Both the position numbers and the translations under genes were made by a program. A stretch of DNA of 64,000 nucleotides from Mycobacteriaceae bacterium (GTDB lineage Bacteria > Actinomycetota > Actinomycetes > Mycobacteriales > Mycobacteriaceae): NCBI GenBank assembly GCA_029977845.1, contig JAPOKC010000011.1:1-64000 (forward strand), in the 5' to 3' direction. A model generated the notes under the pieces. That model saw nothing but the letters and a program-made list of their open reading frames with translations, was not told where the DNA came from and did no database searches. Shown here piece by piece: positions 26,010 to 35,615 of the stretch. Each line of letters begins with the position of its first letter. Position 1 is the first letter of the stretch.

Positions 26010-27362
26010 ATGAGCGAGTACGAAGAACTGTCCGAACCGATGAGGGTCCCGGTCGAGGCCTACATCTCACCGGAATACGCGCGCGCCGAACGGGACAAGC
26101 TGTGGCGCAAGGTCTGGCAGCAGGTCGGTCGCGTCGAGGAATTGCCCGAGATCGGCAGCTATATCACTTACGACATCCTCGACGACTCGGTGATCGTGGT
26201 GCGCACAGGGCCCAACGAGTTCAAGGCGCACCACAACGTGTGCATGCATCGCGGGCGCAGGCTGATCGACAAGCCCGCCGGCGCCAAGAACGCGATAGGA
26301 CGGGCGCGGAAGTCGTTCGTCTGCGGATTCCACGGTTGGTCCTTCGGTCTGGACGGCGCCTGCAGCCACATCCGCGAGCAGGACGACTGGAAGGGTGAAC
26401 TCACACCGGAGAGCACCCGGCTGACCCCGGTCAACGTCGACACCTGGGGCGGCTGGTTGTGGATCAACATGGATCCGGATTGCGAGTCGCTGCTGGACTA
26501 CCTGCACCCGGCCGCCAAGATGCTCGATCCGTTCGGTCTGGAGAACATGCGCTACAAGTGGCGCCGGTGGATCGAATTCGGTTGCAACTGGAAGGTGGCA
26601 CTGGAGGCGTTCAACGAGACCTATCACGTCTTCACCACCCACCCCGAGTTCAACAAGTTCGGCGAATTCAAGGGTTGGTCGAAGGCGCAGGGTAGACACA
26701 GCAACATCGGTTACGACGCACCCGACGATATGGCCGAGACCAAGTCGAAGATCCGCCTTGGCACCGGCGATCCCCGGATCTCGACGGCGGAGATGCAGGT
26801 CTACACACTGCAGGAGACCAACGCCACCACGACCCAGACACTGGTCAATGCGGCCCTGCGTCTGGTCGACGAACTTCCGGAGGGGACTCCGCCCGACCAG
26901 GTACTCGCGCACTGGTTGGCATCGGCGCGTCGCGATGACGAAGCGCGCGGAGTGATCTGGCCCGAGATCCCGGCCGACATCCTGGGACAGAGCGGCACCG
27001 CATGGCAGATCTTCCCGAACTTCCAGGTGGGACAGGGGCTGACGACCGCGTTGTGCTACAGCGCGCGGCCGAACGGCTACGACCCCGACAAGTGCATCTT
27101 CGAAGCCTCCTGCCTGGAACTCTTCCCGAAAGGCGAAGAGCCGCAGACCGAATGGGACTACCTACCGGAGGGGGACCCACGCTGGCGCACGGTCTTCCCG
27201 CAGGACTTCTCGAACATGGCCGCGGTTCAGGCCGGTATGAAGTCGCTCGGCTTCCCGGGCACCATGCCCAATCCGTACCGGGAGCGCAGCACGGTGAACC
27301 TGCACCATCAGCTGTCGAAGTACATGAGCGCCGGGGAGCCGCGCCGGCTCGGAAAGGACTGA
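26010..27362 (+). CDS. Rieske non-haem iron oxygenase, alpha subunit
   Basis: A 450-residue ring-hydroxylating oxygenase large subunit. The Rieske 2Fe-2S site is CMHRGRR...CGFHGW (Cys-X-His ... Cys-X2-His, residues about 77-105) and the mononuclear-iron motif is NETYHVFTTHPEF (His-X5-His). No small subunit, ferredoxin or reductase lies in the operon, so it probably belongs to a single-component-type terminal oxygenase fed by an electron chain elsewhere; the PDR/VanB-type reductase at 39947-41053 is one candidate. ATG chosen, with a GTG one codon earlier as alternative. Confidence 0.92.
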   Translation: MSEYEELSEPMRVPVEAYISPEYARAERDKLWRKVWQQVGRVEELPEIGSYITYDILDDSVIVVRTGPNEFKAHHNVCMHRGRRLIDKPAGAKNAIGRARKSFVCGFHGWSFGLDGACSHIREQDDWKGELTPESTRLTPVNVDTWGGWLWINMDPDCESLLDYLHPAAKMLDPFGLENMRYKWRRWIEFGCNWKVALEAFNETYHVFTTHPEFNKFGEFKGWSKAQGRHSNIGYDAPDDMAETKSKIRLGTGDPRISTAEMQVYTLQETNATTTQTLVNAALRLVDELPEGTPPDQVLAHWLASARRDDEARGVIWPEIPADILGQSGTAWQIFPNFQVGQGLTTALCYSARPNGYDPDKCIFEASCLELFPKGEEPQTEWDYLPEGDPRWRTVFPQDFSNMAAVQAGMKSLGFPGTMPNPYRERSTVNLHHQLSKYMSAGEPRRLGKD

Positions 27363-27368
27363 TTCCAG

Positions 27369-29213
27369 ATGGCATCCGACTGCGGTCCCACCGACGTCCC
27401 GCAGGACATCGACATCGATGCGTTGCGCCGTAAGTACGCGACTGAACGGAGCAAGCGCCTGCGTCCCGAGGGCTCGACGCAGTACATCGAGGCGGACGAT
27501 GATTTCGCCGACTACTCCGAGATCGACCCGCATACGCCGTATGTGGAGCGTCCGCCGATATCGGAGGACATCGACGTGGCGGTGCTGGGCGGAGGGTTCG
27601 CCGGTCTGCTGGCGGGCGCACACCTGAAGAAGGCCGGAGTGCAGGACGTTCACGTCATCGAGATGGGCGGTGACTTCGGCGGTGTCTGGTACTGGAACCG
27701 CTTTCCCGGTATCCAGTGCGACAACGACGCCTACTGCTATCTGCCGATGCTGGAGGAACTCAACTACATGCCGTCCAAGAAGTACGCGGACGGTGCGGAG
27801 ATCCTCGAGCACTGCCAGCGGATCGGCAAGCATTTCGGCCTTTACGACGGGGCTGTCTTCTCCACCCAGGTCGAGGATCTGCGCTGGGATGACGGCATCC
27901 AGCGCTGGCGGATCAGCACCAACCGCGGAGACGACATCCGGGCCCGGTTCGTCGTGATGACCAACGGTTCGTTCAACCGGCCGAAGCTGCCGGGCATTCC
28001 GGGGCTCAAGGACTTCAAGGGGCACAGTTTCCATTCCGCCCGTTGGGATTACGAGTACAGCGGCGGTGACTCATTCGGCGGTCTGGAAAAACTCCGCGAC
28101 AAAAGGGTCGCATTGGTCGGCACCGGCGCGACCGGAGTGCAGATCGTCCCGTTCCTCGGGCGCTACGCCGAGCACGCGTACGTCTTCCAGCGCACGCCGT
28201 CCTCGGTCGACCCGCGTGGAAACCGGCCCACCGACCCGGAGTGGGTCAAGACGCTGACACCGGGTTGGCAGGACCGCCGGCAGCGCAACTTCCAGCGCTG
28301 GTCGCCGTTTGAGGGAATCGTGTTCGACGAACCCGATGAGGTGTGCGATTTCTGGACCGAGCTGGGCCGCAACATGACGGCGCGGATCGGCGCCTTGCCG
28401 GATCCGGCCTCGGTGACCCTCGAGCAGATCATGGCGATGCGCGAGGAAGAGGACTACAAGATCATGGAACGGGTGCGGCGGCGCACCGCGGAGGTGGTCC
28501 ACGATCCCGAGACCGCCGAGGCCCTCAAGCCCTACTACCGGTTCCTGTGCAAGCGCCCGTGCTCCAACGACGAATATCTGGAGTCGTTCAACCTGCCGAA
28601 CGTGACACTGGTCGATGTCTCCTCGTGCAAGGGTGTCGAGCGGGCCACCGAGAAGGGTCTGGTTGCCAACGGGGTGGAGTACGAGGTCGACTGCATCATC
28701 TTCGCCAGCGGGTTCGAGATCACCACGGAACTGCACCGCCGCTACGCGATGGACACGATCACCGGCCGTGACGGACTGTCGCTGTTCGAGCACTGGGCCG
28801 ATGGCTACAAGACGTTGCACGGTATGACCAGCCGCGGTTTTCCGAACCAGTTCTTCACCGGGTTCGTCCAGGGCGGCGTTGCGGCGAACACCACCGCGAT
28901 GCTCGACGAGCAGGGCAAGCACATCGCCTACATCATCGCCGAGGCGCTGAAAAGGGGAGCGGTCATCGTCGAACCCAGCCAGCAGGCCCAGGACGACTGG
29001 CGGCAGTTCATCAAGGACACCTCCATCGACAACAGCGCATTCGACACCGAATGCACGCCCAGCTACTACAACAACGAGGGTGGCGGCGGCGGCCAGGGCA
29101 TCAAGTCGCACCTCGGTGAGCCCTACAGTGGCGGCTTCTACCATTTCGTGGAGATGCTCGAACAGTGGCGCGACAAGGCTGATCTCGCCGGACTCGAACT
29201 CAGAACGTGTTGA
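27369..29213 (+). CDS. Baeyer-Villiger-type flavin monooxygenase
   Basis: A 614-residue FAD/NADPH monooxygenase. The first Rossmann motif is VLGGGFAGLLAG (preceded by a ~65-residue N-terminal extension), then GGDFGGVWYWNRFPGIQCD typical of cyclohexanone-monooxygenase relatives. The Baeyer-Villiger fingerprint FKGHSFHSARW (FxGxxxHxxxW) and the second dinucleotide motif LVGTGATGVQ are complete. It should insert oxygen next to a ketone to form an ester or lactone. Six bases after the Rieske gene; the next SDR gene overlaps its stop. The long N-terminal extension is like that of larger BVMOs acting on bulky ketones. Confidence 0.92.
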   Translation: MASDCGPTDVPQDIDIDALRRKYATERSKRLRPEGSTQYIEADDDFADYSEIDPHTPYVERPPISEDIDVAVLGGGFAGLLAGAHLKKAGVQDVHVIEMGGDFGGVWYWNRFPGIQCDNDAYCYLPMLEELNYMPSKKYADGAEILEHCQRIGKHFGLYDGAVFSTQVEDLRWDDGIQRWRISTNRGDDIRARFVVMTNGSFNRPKLPGIPGLKDFKGHSFHSARWDYEYSGGDSFGGLEKLRDKRVALVGTGATGVQIVPFLGRYAEHAYVFQRTPSSVDPRGNRPTDPEWVKTLTPGWQDRRQRNFQRWSPFEGIVFDEPDEVCDFWTELGRNMTARIGALPDPASVTLEQIMAMREEEDYKIMERVRRRTAEVVHDPETAEALKPYYRFLCKRPCSNDEYLESFNLPNVTLVDVSSCKGVERATEKGLVANGVEYEVDCIIFASGFEITTELHRRYAMDTITGRDGLSLFEHWADGYKTLHGMTSRGFPNQFFTGFVQGGVAANTTAMLDEQGKHIAYIIAEALKRGAVIVEPSQQAQDDWRQFIKDTSIDNSAFDTECTPSYYNNEGGGGGQGIKSHLGEPYSGGFYHFVEMLEQWRDKADLAGLELRTC

Positions 29214-30121
29214 GGTTCGACGACCGGGTCGCCGTCATCACCGGCGCCGGGCGTGGACTGGGGCGCGAATACGCGATGCTGCTCGCCTCGCGTGGGGCCA
29301 AGGTCGTCGTCAACGACTCCGGTGGGCCGTTGAGCGGTGCGGGTTGCGACACCGCTCCGGCGCAGGAGGTCGTCGACGAGATCCTCGGCGCCGGGGGACA
29401 GGCGGTCGCATGTGCCGAATCGGTGGCCACGGCCGCCGGCGGACGGGCAATCATCGACTGCGCACTCGATTGTTTCGGCCGGCTCGACGTCCTGGTGCAC
29501 AACGCCGGCAATGTCCGACGCGCCGCGCTGGCAGAGATGAGTGACGATGACTTCCGGGCCGTTCTGGACGTCCATCTGTTCGGTGCGTTTCATGTCGTTC
29601 GGGCTGCGTTTCCGGCGATGGTTGCGGCCCGCTACGGCCGGATCGTGCTGACCTCCTCGATCGGCGGCCTGTACGGAAACCATGATGTCGCCAATTACGC
29701 GGCTGCCAAGGCGGGAACGATCGGACTGGCCAATGTCGCGGCACTCGAGGGCGAACCACACGGGATCAAGTGCAATGTGATCGTTCCCGCCGCGGTGACC
29801 AGGATGGCCGAAGGCCTGGACACCTCGGCCTATCCGCCGATGGGGCCGGAACTGGTGGCTCCCGTGGTCGGCTGGCTCGCCCATGAGTCGTGCTCGATCA
29901 GCGGAGAGATGCTGGCCGCGATCGCCGGCCGGGTGGCGCGGGTCGTGGTCGTCGAAACGCCCGGGGTGTACCGCCAGGAGTGGAGCATCGAGGACGTCGC
30001 CGAACGTATCGACGAGATTCGCGACTGCGGCGACACGGTGATCTTCCCGGTCGTTCCGGGCGGCCACAGCGATCACATCGGCTTCAGTTTCGGCATGGCC
30101 CGGAACGGGCGTGCCACATGA
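29207..30121 (+). CDS. SDR-family dehydrogenase (multifunctional-enzyme/17-beta-HSD4-like)
   Basis: A 304-residue SDR with TGAGRGLGREYAMLLASRGAKVVVND, the N-terminal signature shared with the 3-hydroxyacyl-CoA dehydrogenase domain of peroxisomal type 2 multifunctional enzymes. HNAGN, TSSIGGLYGN with catalytic Ser, and NYAAAKAG with Tyr/Lys follow. The C-terminus (about 60 residues beyond the core) is longer than usual. Probable role: 3-hydroxyacyl-CoA oxidation during chain breakdown. GTG start overlaps the monooxygenase stop by seven bases; a TTG one codon later is possible. Its stop overlaps the CaiB start (ATGA). Confidence 0.85.
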   Translation: MLRFDDRVAVITGAGRGLGREYAMLLASRGAKVVVNDSGGPLSGAGCDTAPAQEVVDEILGAGGQAVACAESVATAAGGRAIIDCALDCFGRLDVLVHNAGNVRRAALAEMSDDDFRAVLDVHLFGAFHVVRAAFPAMVAARYGRIVLTSSIGGLYGNHDVANYAAAKAGTIGLANVAALEGEPHGIKCNVIVPAAVTRMAEGLDTSAYPPMGPELVAPVVGWLAHESCSISGEMLAAIAGRVARVVVVETPGVYRQEWSIEDVAERIDEIRDCGDTVIFPVVPGGHSDHIGFSFGMARNGRAT

Positions 30122-31281
30122 GCGGACCGTTGACCGGAGTTCGGGTGGTTGACCTCACCGCGATGGTGATGGGTCCGTACTGCACCCAGATCATGGCTGA
30201 TATGGGCGCCGACGTGATCAAGATCGAACCACCTGCAGGGGATGACACTCGGTTCGTCTCGGCGGGGCCGATCGAGGGAATGAGCGGCGTCTTCGTCAAC
30301 GTCAACCGCGGAAAGCGCAGCGTTGTCCTCGATCTGCGCTGCGATGACGGCAAGACCGCACTGCGCCGACTGATTGCCGACGGTGATGTCTTCATTCACT
30401 CGATGCGGGCCAAGGCGATCGCGAAACTCGGCTTCGGGTACGACGATGTCGCGGCCATCAATCCCTCGATCGTCTACACGAACTGTTACGGCTACGGCAG
30501 ACGGGGCCCGGATCGGGACCGGCCGGCTTATGACGACACCATCCAAGCCGAGTGCGGGCTGCCCGCCGTGCAACGACAACTGACCGGTGAGGCGAACTTC
30601 GTCGCCACCATCATGGCCGACAAGGTCGCCGGACTGACCGCGCTGTATGCCACCATGATGGCCTTGTTCCACCGTGAGAGAACCGGTGAGGGACAAGAGG
30701 TCGAAGTCGCCATGTTCGAGACGATGGCCGCCTTCATGCTCGTCGAGCATGCCAACGGCGCGATGTTCGATCCACCGCTGGGACCGGCGTATTACCACCG
30801 GGCCGTGGCTCCGAACCGCCGTCCCTACCGCACCAAGGACGGTTACATCGCTGCCTTGATCTACAACGACAAACATTGGTCGGCGTTCACCAAAGCCGTT
30901 GAACCGGAGTGGAACAGTGACCTGTACTCGACGTTGGAACGGCGCGCGCGGCAGATCGACACGGTGTACTCGCTACTGGCCGAGACGATGAAGGAGCGGA
31001 CCACTGCCGAGTGGCTGGCATTGTTCCGCGAACTGGAGATCCCGGCGTCGGCGCTGAACACTCCCGAGGATCTTTTCGCCAATGAGCATCTCAATGCGGT
31101 CGGCCTGTTCAAGACCGTGGACACCGCATACGGGCCGGTGCGTTTTCCGGGTATCCCGACCTGGTTTTCCCGCACACCCGGCGGGATCGACAGCGGGGCG
31201 CCCGAACTCGGGGAGAACACCGCCGAGGTGCTGGCCGAGTTGGGAATGGCCGACACCGGACCGGCCGAGGGCCTGGGATAG
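30118..31281 (+). CDS. CaiB/BaiF-family (class III) CoA-transferase
   Basis: A 387-residue class III CoA-transferase: N-terminal GVRVVDLTAMVMGPYCTQIMADMGADVIKIE and the NRGKRSVVLDLR segment are hallmarks of the formyl-CoA transferase/CaiB family, with an Asp in the usual catalytic neighbourhood. It would move CoA between a pathway acid and an acyl-CoA donor without ATP. The ORF track begins in the preceding gene; the ATG overlapping the SDR stop (ATGA) is the real start. It provides a second CoA-activation route beside the ligase of the minus unit. Confidence 0.9.
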   Translation: MSGPLTGVRVVDLTAMVMGPYCTQIMADMGADVIKIEPPAGDDTRFVSAGPIEGMSGVFVNVNRGKRSVVLDLRCDDGKTALRRLIADGDVFIHSMRAKAIAKLGFGYDDVAAINPSIVYTNCYGYGRRGPDRDRPAYDDTIQAECGLPAVQRQLTGEANFVATIMADKVAGLTALYATMMALFHRERTGEGQEVEVAMFETMAAFMLVEHANGAMFDPPLGPAYYHRAVAPNRRPYRTKDGYIAALIYNDKHWSAFTKAVEPEWNSDLYSTLERRARQIDTVYSLLAETMKERTTAEWLALFRELEIPASALNTPEDLFANEHLNAVGLFKTVDTAYGPVRFPGIPTWFSRTPGGIDSGAPELGENTAEVLAELGMADTGPAEGLG

Positions 31282-31292
31282 GACGGTTGGGG

Positions 31293-32456
31293 ATGGACTT
31301 CAACATGGGTGATGCCGCCGATGCGCTGCGGCGGCGGTTGCGTGACCTGATGGACGATCATGTGCCCGAGGGATTCATGGGTGCGTTCACCGACGATCCG
31401 GCCGATCTCGAAGCGGCGCAGGGCTTCTGCCGCACACTGGCCGATCAGGGGCTGCTGTGCATGGCGTGGCCCGAGGAGTTCGGTGGGCGCGGGGCATCCA
31501 TCTGGGAACAAACCGTGGTGCGCGAGGAGATGTGGGCCAACCACGAGCCACGCGGTGCGCAGTACATGGGTGTGAACTGGGTGGGCCCGACCTTGATGCG
31601 GTACGGAACCGAGGAGCAGCAGCGCAAACACCTCCCGCCCATCGCGCGCGGCGAGGTCATCTGGTGTCAGGGTTTCTCCGAACCGGAGGCGGGATCCGAT
31701 CTTGCCTCGCTGCGCACCGCCGCGCGCCGGGACGGCGACGGCTGGCTGATCAGCGGTCAGAAGATCTGGACCTCCTACGCGACGATGGCCCAGTGGTGTT
31801 TCCTGCTGGCGCGCACCACCAAGGCGGAGAAGAAGCAGCAGGGACTGAGCATCTTCCTGGTGCCGATGAGCGATCCGGCGATCGAGGTCCGCCCGATCCG
31901 TTCGATGATGGGACCGCACCATCTCAATGAGGTCTTCTTCGACAATCTGCGCGTCACCGACGCCGACGTCCTGGGCCCACTCGACGGAGGCTGGTCGATC
32001 GTGCAGGACGTGCTGTCCTTCGAACGGGTGGGTATCGCCCGGTACGCACGGTGCGAACGGTTTCTGATGATGGCGCCCGCGGTGCTGGGCGAGCGCTGGG
32101 AGCAGGTGCCGGAGGAGTTGCGCGGACGTTGGGCCAGGATGCTCACCCACTGCCGGCGCGCCCGGCTGATGGCCTACCGGGTGGTGTCGCTGCAGAGCAG
32201 CGGACGCATCCAACCGGCCGACGCGTCCGGCTACCGCATCGCTGTCACCAAGCTCGACCAGGACAGCGCCGAGGTGCTGATGGAGATCATGACCACGGTT
32301 CCCCGCGACGACGCGGATACCGCGTTCTTCCGGGCTGAGATCGAGGACCACTGGCGTTACTCGGTGTCGGCAACCGTGGCCTCGGGCAGTATCGAGATGC
32401 AGCGGATCCTGATGTCGCGCGCCCTGCTGGCCCCTTCGTCGAACGGGGGTGGGTGA
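31293..32456 (+). CDS. Acyl-CoA dehydrogenase, long subunit A
   Basis: A 387-residue FadE-type flavoprotein. Conserved features: WPEEFGGRGAS, the FAD/substrate-binding CQGFSEPEAGSDLASL, and GQKIWTSYA. The C-terminal motif SGSIEMQR replaces the common GGTSEIQR. It is followed after four bases by a shorter dehydrogenase gene, the arrangement seen for heteromeric (alpha2beta2) acyl-CoA dehydrogenases of actinobacterial steroid-side-chain degradation. Start at the ATG six bases after the ORF-track TTG. Confidence 0.88.
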   Translation: MDFNMGDAADALRRRLRDLMDDHVPEGFMGAFTDDPADLEAAQGFCRTLADQGLLCMAWPEEFGGRGASIWEQTVVREEMWANHEPRGAQYMGVNWVGPTLMRYGTEEQQRKHLPPIARGEVIWCQGFSEPEAGSDLASLRTAARRDGDGWLISGQKIWTSYATMAQWCFLLARTTKAEKKQQGLSIFLVPMSDPAIEVRPIRSMMGPHHLNEVFFDNLRVTDADVLGPLDGGWSIVQDVLSFERVGIARYARCERFLMMAPAVLGERWEQVPEELRGRWARMLTHCRRARLMAYRVVSLQSSGRIQPADASGYRIAVTKLDQDSAEVLMEIMTTVPRDDADTAFFRAEIEDHWRYSVSATVASGSIEMQRILMSRALLAPSSNGGG

Positions 32457-32460
32457 CGCG

Positions 32461-33387
32461 ATGAACCTGGAATTGAGCGAGGACGCAAGCGAATTCGGAC
32501 GCCAGGCGCTACGGGCGTTCGAGGCCGCCGGTGGAGACGAGCTGCTGATTCGGGCGGAAGCCGACCCGCGGAAGCGGGACGCGCTGGTGGCGCCGATGCT
32601 CGCCGAACTGGGCGCTTGGGAACTGAGCCCTCGCACGGATCCCGATGACCTCGAGGCTGCGGCCGCGCTGTGCCGCAGCGCCGGCTACTGGGGATTGCCG
32701 TATCCGCTTGCCGAACGGCTGGCAAGGCCGGCCGACCTGGAATCCGACGGTCTGATCGTCGTCGACGATCGTGCGCCGCAGGGTGCGGTCCTGGGCATGG
32801 ATGCGCGTTGGACCGCAGTCGCACTCGACGGGCGGCGCAGCGCCGCCGTACCGATCGGTACGGCCACCGGTCCGGCGTTCACCGTGGCCCTGCAGTTGTC
32901 CGATGGCGACAAGGGCGGATCCGCCGATATCGCGCTCGGCCTGGTGCTGCCGATCTGGACGCTGCTGGGCATGCTCGACCGAGCCATGGAACTCACCATC
33001 GCGCACATCCGCCTGCGCAAGCAGTTCGGCCAGACACTCTCGGCTTTCCAGGGTGTGCAGTTCCAGCTCACCGACGCGGAAGTGGAGCGCAGCGGCCTGG
33101 AGATGCTCGCCAAACACGCGCTGTGGGTGGCCGGCGCAGCCGGTGACGCGGACACCGCCATCGACGACGCGCTGGCCGCACGGATGGCAGCGTGCGAGGC
33201 CGCCGAGGTGGTCTTCAAGGTGTGTCATCAGCTGCACGGGGCGATCGGCTTCTGCGACGAGACGACCCTGTCCTGGCTGTCGCGCTACAGCCAGCCGCTG
33301 CGCCGGCTTCCGTTCGGGCTGTCGGCAACCCGAGCCGAACTCACCCGCAGACTGGGCAGTGCCGGGCTGCAGGGCTTGTTCTCGTGA
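32461..33387 (+). CDS. Acyl-CoA dehydrogenase, short subunit B
   Basis: About 308 residues. Only the C-terminal helical domain is strongly recognisable (AMELTIAHIRLRKQFGQTLSAFQGVQFQLTD and CHQLHGAIGFCDE). The N-terminal and beta domains are shortened, which is usual for the partner subunit of heteromeric acyl-CoA dehydrogenases. Best read as the partner of the preceding 387-residue subunit. A GTG start at 32449 overlapping the upstream stop is an alternative to the ATG used here. Confidence 0.82.
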   Translation: MNLELSEDASEFGRQALRAFEAAGGDELLIRAEADPRKRDALVAPMLAELGAWELSPRTDPDDLEAAAALCRSAGYWGLPYPLAERLARPADLESDGLIVVDDRAPQGAVLGMDARWTAVALDGRRSAAVPIGTATGPAFTVALQLSDGDKGGSADIALGLVLPIWTLLGMLDRAMELTIAHIRLRKQFGQTLSAFQGVQFQLTDAEVERSGLEMLAKHALWVAGAAGDADTAIDDALAARMAACEAAEVVFKVCHQLHGAIGFCDETTLSWLSRYSQPLRRLPFGLSATRAELTRRLGSAGLQGLFS

Positions 33388-33400
33388 GGACCGCAAGCCG

Positions 33401-34564
33401 ATGAGCCTGAACGACTTTCGCGACGAGGTGCGCCGGTGGTGTGCGGCCCATGTGCCGACCGACTGGCGCCGCCGGCAGACCGGTGTCAGCGAGCAGGAGT
33501 TCGTCGCCTTCCAGAAGGCCTGGTTCGCCGAACTGCACAGCGCGGGTTATGCGGTGCCACACTGGCCGGCCGAGTGGGGTGGCGGGATGTCGGTCGGCGA
33601 GCAGATCGTTCTCTATTCCGAACTCGCCGCTCACGACGCACCACGCCTGGTGCTGGCATTCGTCGGCATCCATCACGCCGCGTCCACATTGCTGGTCGCG
33701 GGCACCGACGAGCAGCGCCGCCGCCATCTGCCGGCGATCCTGAACGGGGAGATCTGGGTTCAGGGTTTCTCCGAGCCGGAGGCCGGATCCGATCTGGCCG
33801 GCCTTCGCACGAGCGCATACCGAACCGGCGACACCTACGTGGTCAACGGCCAGAAGCTCTGGGCCAGCGGTGGTATGCATGCGGACTGGTGCCTGCTGCT
33901 GGCTCGCACCGACCCGGATGCGCCGAAACGGCGCGGGATCTCCTACTTCCTGCTCGACATGCGTTCACCCGGGATCGACGTTCGACCGATTCGCAATGCA
34001 GTCGGCGACTCGCACTTCTGCGAGATCTTCCTCAACGACGTCGAGATCCCGGCCGCCAATCTCATCGGAGCGGAGAATCAGGGTTGGCAGGTCGCTCAGG
34101 CGACACTGGGCGCCGAGCGCGGGATGACGATGCTCGAACTCGCCGAGCGGCTGGGCAATGCGGGGTTCACGTGGCTGCTGGCGGCTTGCCGCGAAGTCGG
34201 GGACGCGGTGGTGCGAGACCGCCTGGCGCAACTGGAGATCGAGCTTGCCGCCCTGCGCGGGATGTGTCGCGATGTGGTGGAACGCACCGAGGCGGGCACA
34301 GCCGGGCCCGCTGATGCCTCGGTGGTCAAGCTCTACTACAGCGAACTTCTGCAACGGATGACCGACTTCGGCGCCGAGATCGGCGGACTCGACGCGCACA
34401 CGGTTCTGGCCAAGCCGGCATCGAGCGGGTGGGAGTCCGGTTCCTGGATGCTCGACTTCATCGGATCCTGGGAATGGACGATTCCCGGCGGCACCAGCGA
34501 GATTCAGCGCACCATCATCGCCGAACGCGGCCTCGGTCTGCCCAGGGAACCGGGGGCGGCCTGA
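33401..34564 (+). CDS. Acyl-CoA dehydrogenase, long subunit C
   Basis: A 387-residue FadE-type enzyme with QGFSEPEAGSDLAGL, GQKLWASGG and the C-terminal IPGGTSEIQRTIIAERGLGLP. The ORF track joins it to an upstream spurious extension of 210 codons; the ATG reading MSLNDFRDEV follows the previous gene by 13 bases. Its TGA stop overlaps the ATG of the next short subunit as TGATG. With that gene it forms a second long/short pair. Confidence 0.88.
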   Translation: MSLNDFRDEVRRWCAAHVPTDWRRRQTGVSEQEFVAFQKAWFAELHSAGYAVPHWPAEWGGGMSVGEQIVLYSELAAHDAPRLVLAFVGIHHAASTLLVAGTDEQRRRHLPAILNGEIWVQGFSEPEAGSDLAGLRTSAYRTGDTYVVNGQKLWASGGMHADWCLLLARTDPDAPKRRGISYFLLDMRSPGIDVRPIRNAVGDSHFCEIFLNDVEIPAANLIGAENQGWQVAQATLGAERGMTMLELAERLGNAGFTWLLAACREVGDAVVRDRLAQLEIELAALRGMCRDVVERTEAGTAGPADASVVKLYYSELLQRMTDFGAEIGGLDAHTVLAKPASSGWESGSWMLDFIGSWEWTIPGGTSEIQRTIIAERGLGLPREPGAA

Positions 34565-35607
34565 TGAGCGACTTTCAGGAACTGCATGACGAACTGCGTG
34601 CGGTGGCCCGCGACATCCTGGGTGAGGACTCCCACAAAGGAGCGCTGGACTGGTCGGTCATGGAGCAGGCGGGGTGGATCGGCCTCGAGGTGCCGGAGGA
34701 GTACGGCGGCGCCGGCGCGTCACTGGCCGAGACCGCGGTGATCCTCGACGAGATCGGGCGGGCCGCTGCGGGCACCGCCTATCTGGGTGGCGCCGTGCTG
34801 AGCGTCGGGGTTCTCAACGCGGTGCAACCCTCCGCGCTTCGTGATGAGCTGCTGGCCGCCTCGGCCGGCGGCGCCAGACGACTGGCCGTCGCACTGCCGA
34901 CCGGCGCCGATGACGTACCGGTATTCGACTACGACGGGCAACAGCTCTCCGGGCGAGCGCGATTCGTACCGGACGCCGCCGGCGCCGACGAAATCCTCGC
35001 GCTGGCAACAGGTCCGGACGGCAAACCGGTGGTCGTCCACGCCCCTGCGGATGCGTTCGAGGTGACTGCACAGCCGGTCCTCGACGAGACCCGCGATCTG
35101 TCGGAGGTGTCGGCCTCCGGACTGCGCGGCGGTTCGCTGCTGAGCTTCGCCGGCGATCCGGACGCCGCCGCAGCATTGATTCTCGACCGGGCCCGTCTGG
35201 CGGTGGCCTGCGACAGTCTCGGTCTGGCAGAGGCGATGCTGGCGGCGACCGTCTCCTATGCCCAGGTGCGGGAACAGTTCGGGCGCCCGATCGGCTCCTT
35301 TCAGGCGGTCAAGCACGCATGCGCGGACATGCTGGTGGGCATCATCGTGGGCCGCCGTCTGGTGGCGGCGGCGGTCGATGCGCTCTGCGCGGACTCCGCC
35401 GACACCCGCACTGCGGTGCTGATGGCCAAGGCGGCGATCTGTGATTCGGCCGTCGACATCGTCGGCAAGGCCATGCAACTGCACGGCGGAATCGGATACA
35501 CCTGGGAGAGCGGCGTTCACGTCTACCTCAAACGCGCCACTCTCAATCGCGCGCTGTTCGGCACACCCGCGGCGCACAGACGTCAACTCGCTCAACGATA
35601 TCTATAG
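34564..35607 (+). CDS. Acyl-CoA dehydrogenase, short subunit D
   Basis: A 347-residue partner-type acyl-CoA dehydrogenase. N-terminal VPEEYGGAGAS, then YAQVREQFGRPIGSFQAVKHACADM and MQLHGGIGYTWESGVHVYLKRA near the C-terminus, including the WE pair found in many beta-type FadE subunits. The middle domain is reduced. Translationally coupled to the long subunit C by a one-base overlap, which supports a heteromeric enzyme. Confidence 0.85.
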   Translation: MSDFQELHDELRAVARDILGEDSHKGALDWSVMEQAGWIGLEVPEEYGGAGASLAETAVILDEIGRAAAGTAYLGGAVLSVGVLNAVQPSALRDELLAASAGGARRLAVALPTGADDVPVFDYDGQQLSGRARFVPDAAGADEILALATGPDGKPVVVHAPADAFEVTAQPVLDETRDLSEVSASGLRGGSLLSFAGDPDAAAALILDRARLAVACDSLGLAEAMLAATVSYAQVREQFGRPIGSFQAVKHACADMLVGIIVGRRLVAAAVDALCADSADTRTAVLMAKAAICDSAVDIVGKAMQLHGGIGYTWESGVHVYLKRATLNRALFGTPAAHRRQLAQRYL

Positions 35608-35615
35608 GGAGAAAC

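Noticed and set aside
32771-33400. N-terminal extension of acyl-CoA dehydrogenase C in the ORF track
   Set aside because: Arg/Ser-rich out-of-frame reading of the previous gene; the ATG at 33401 begins a normal FadE N-terminus.
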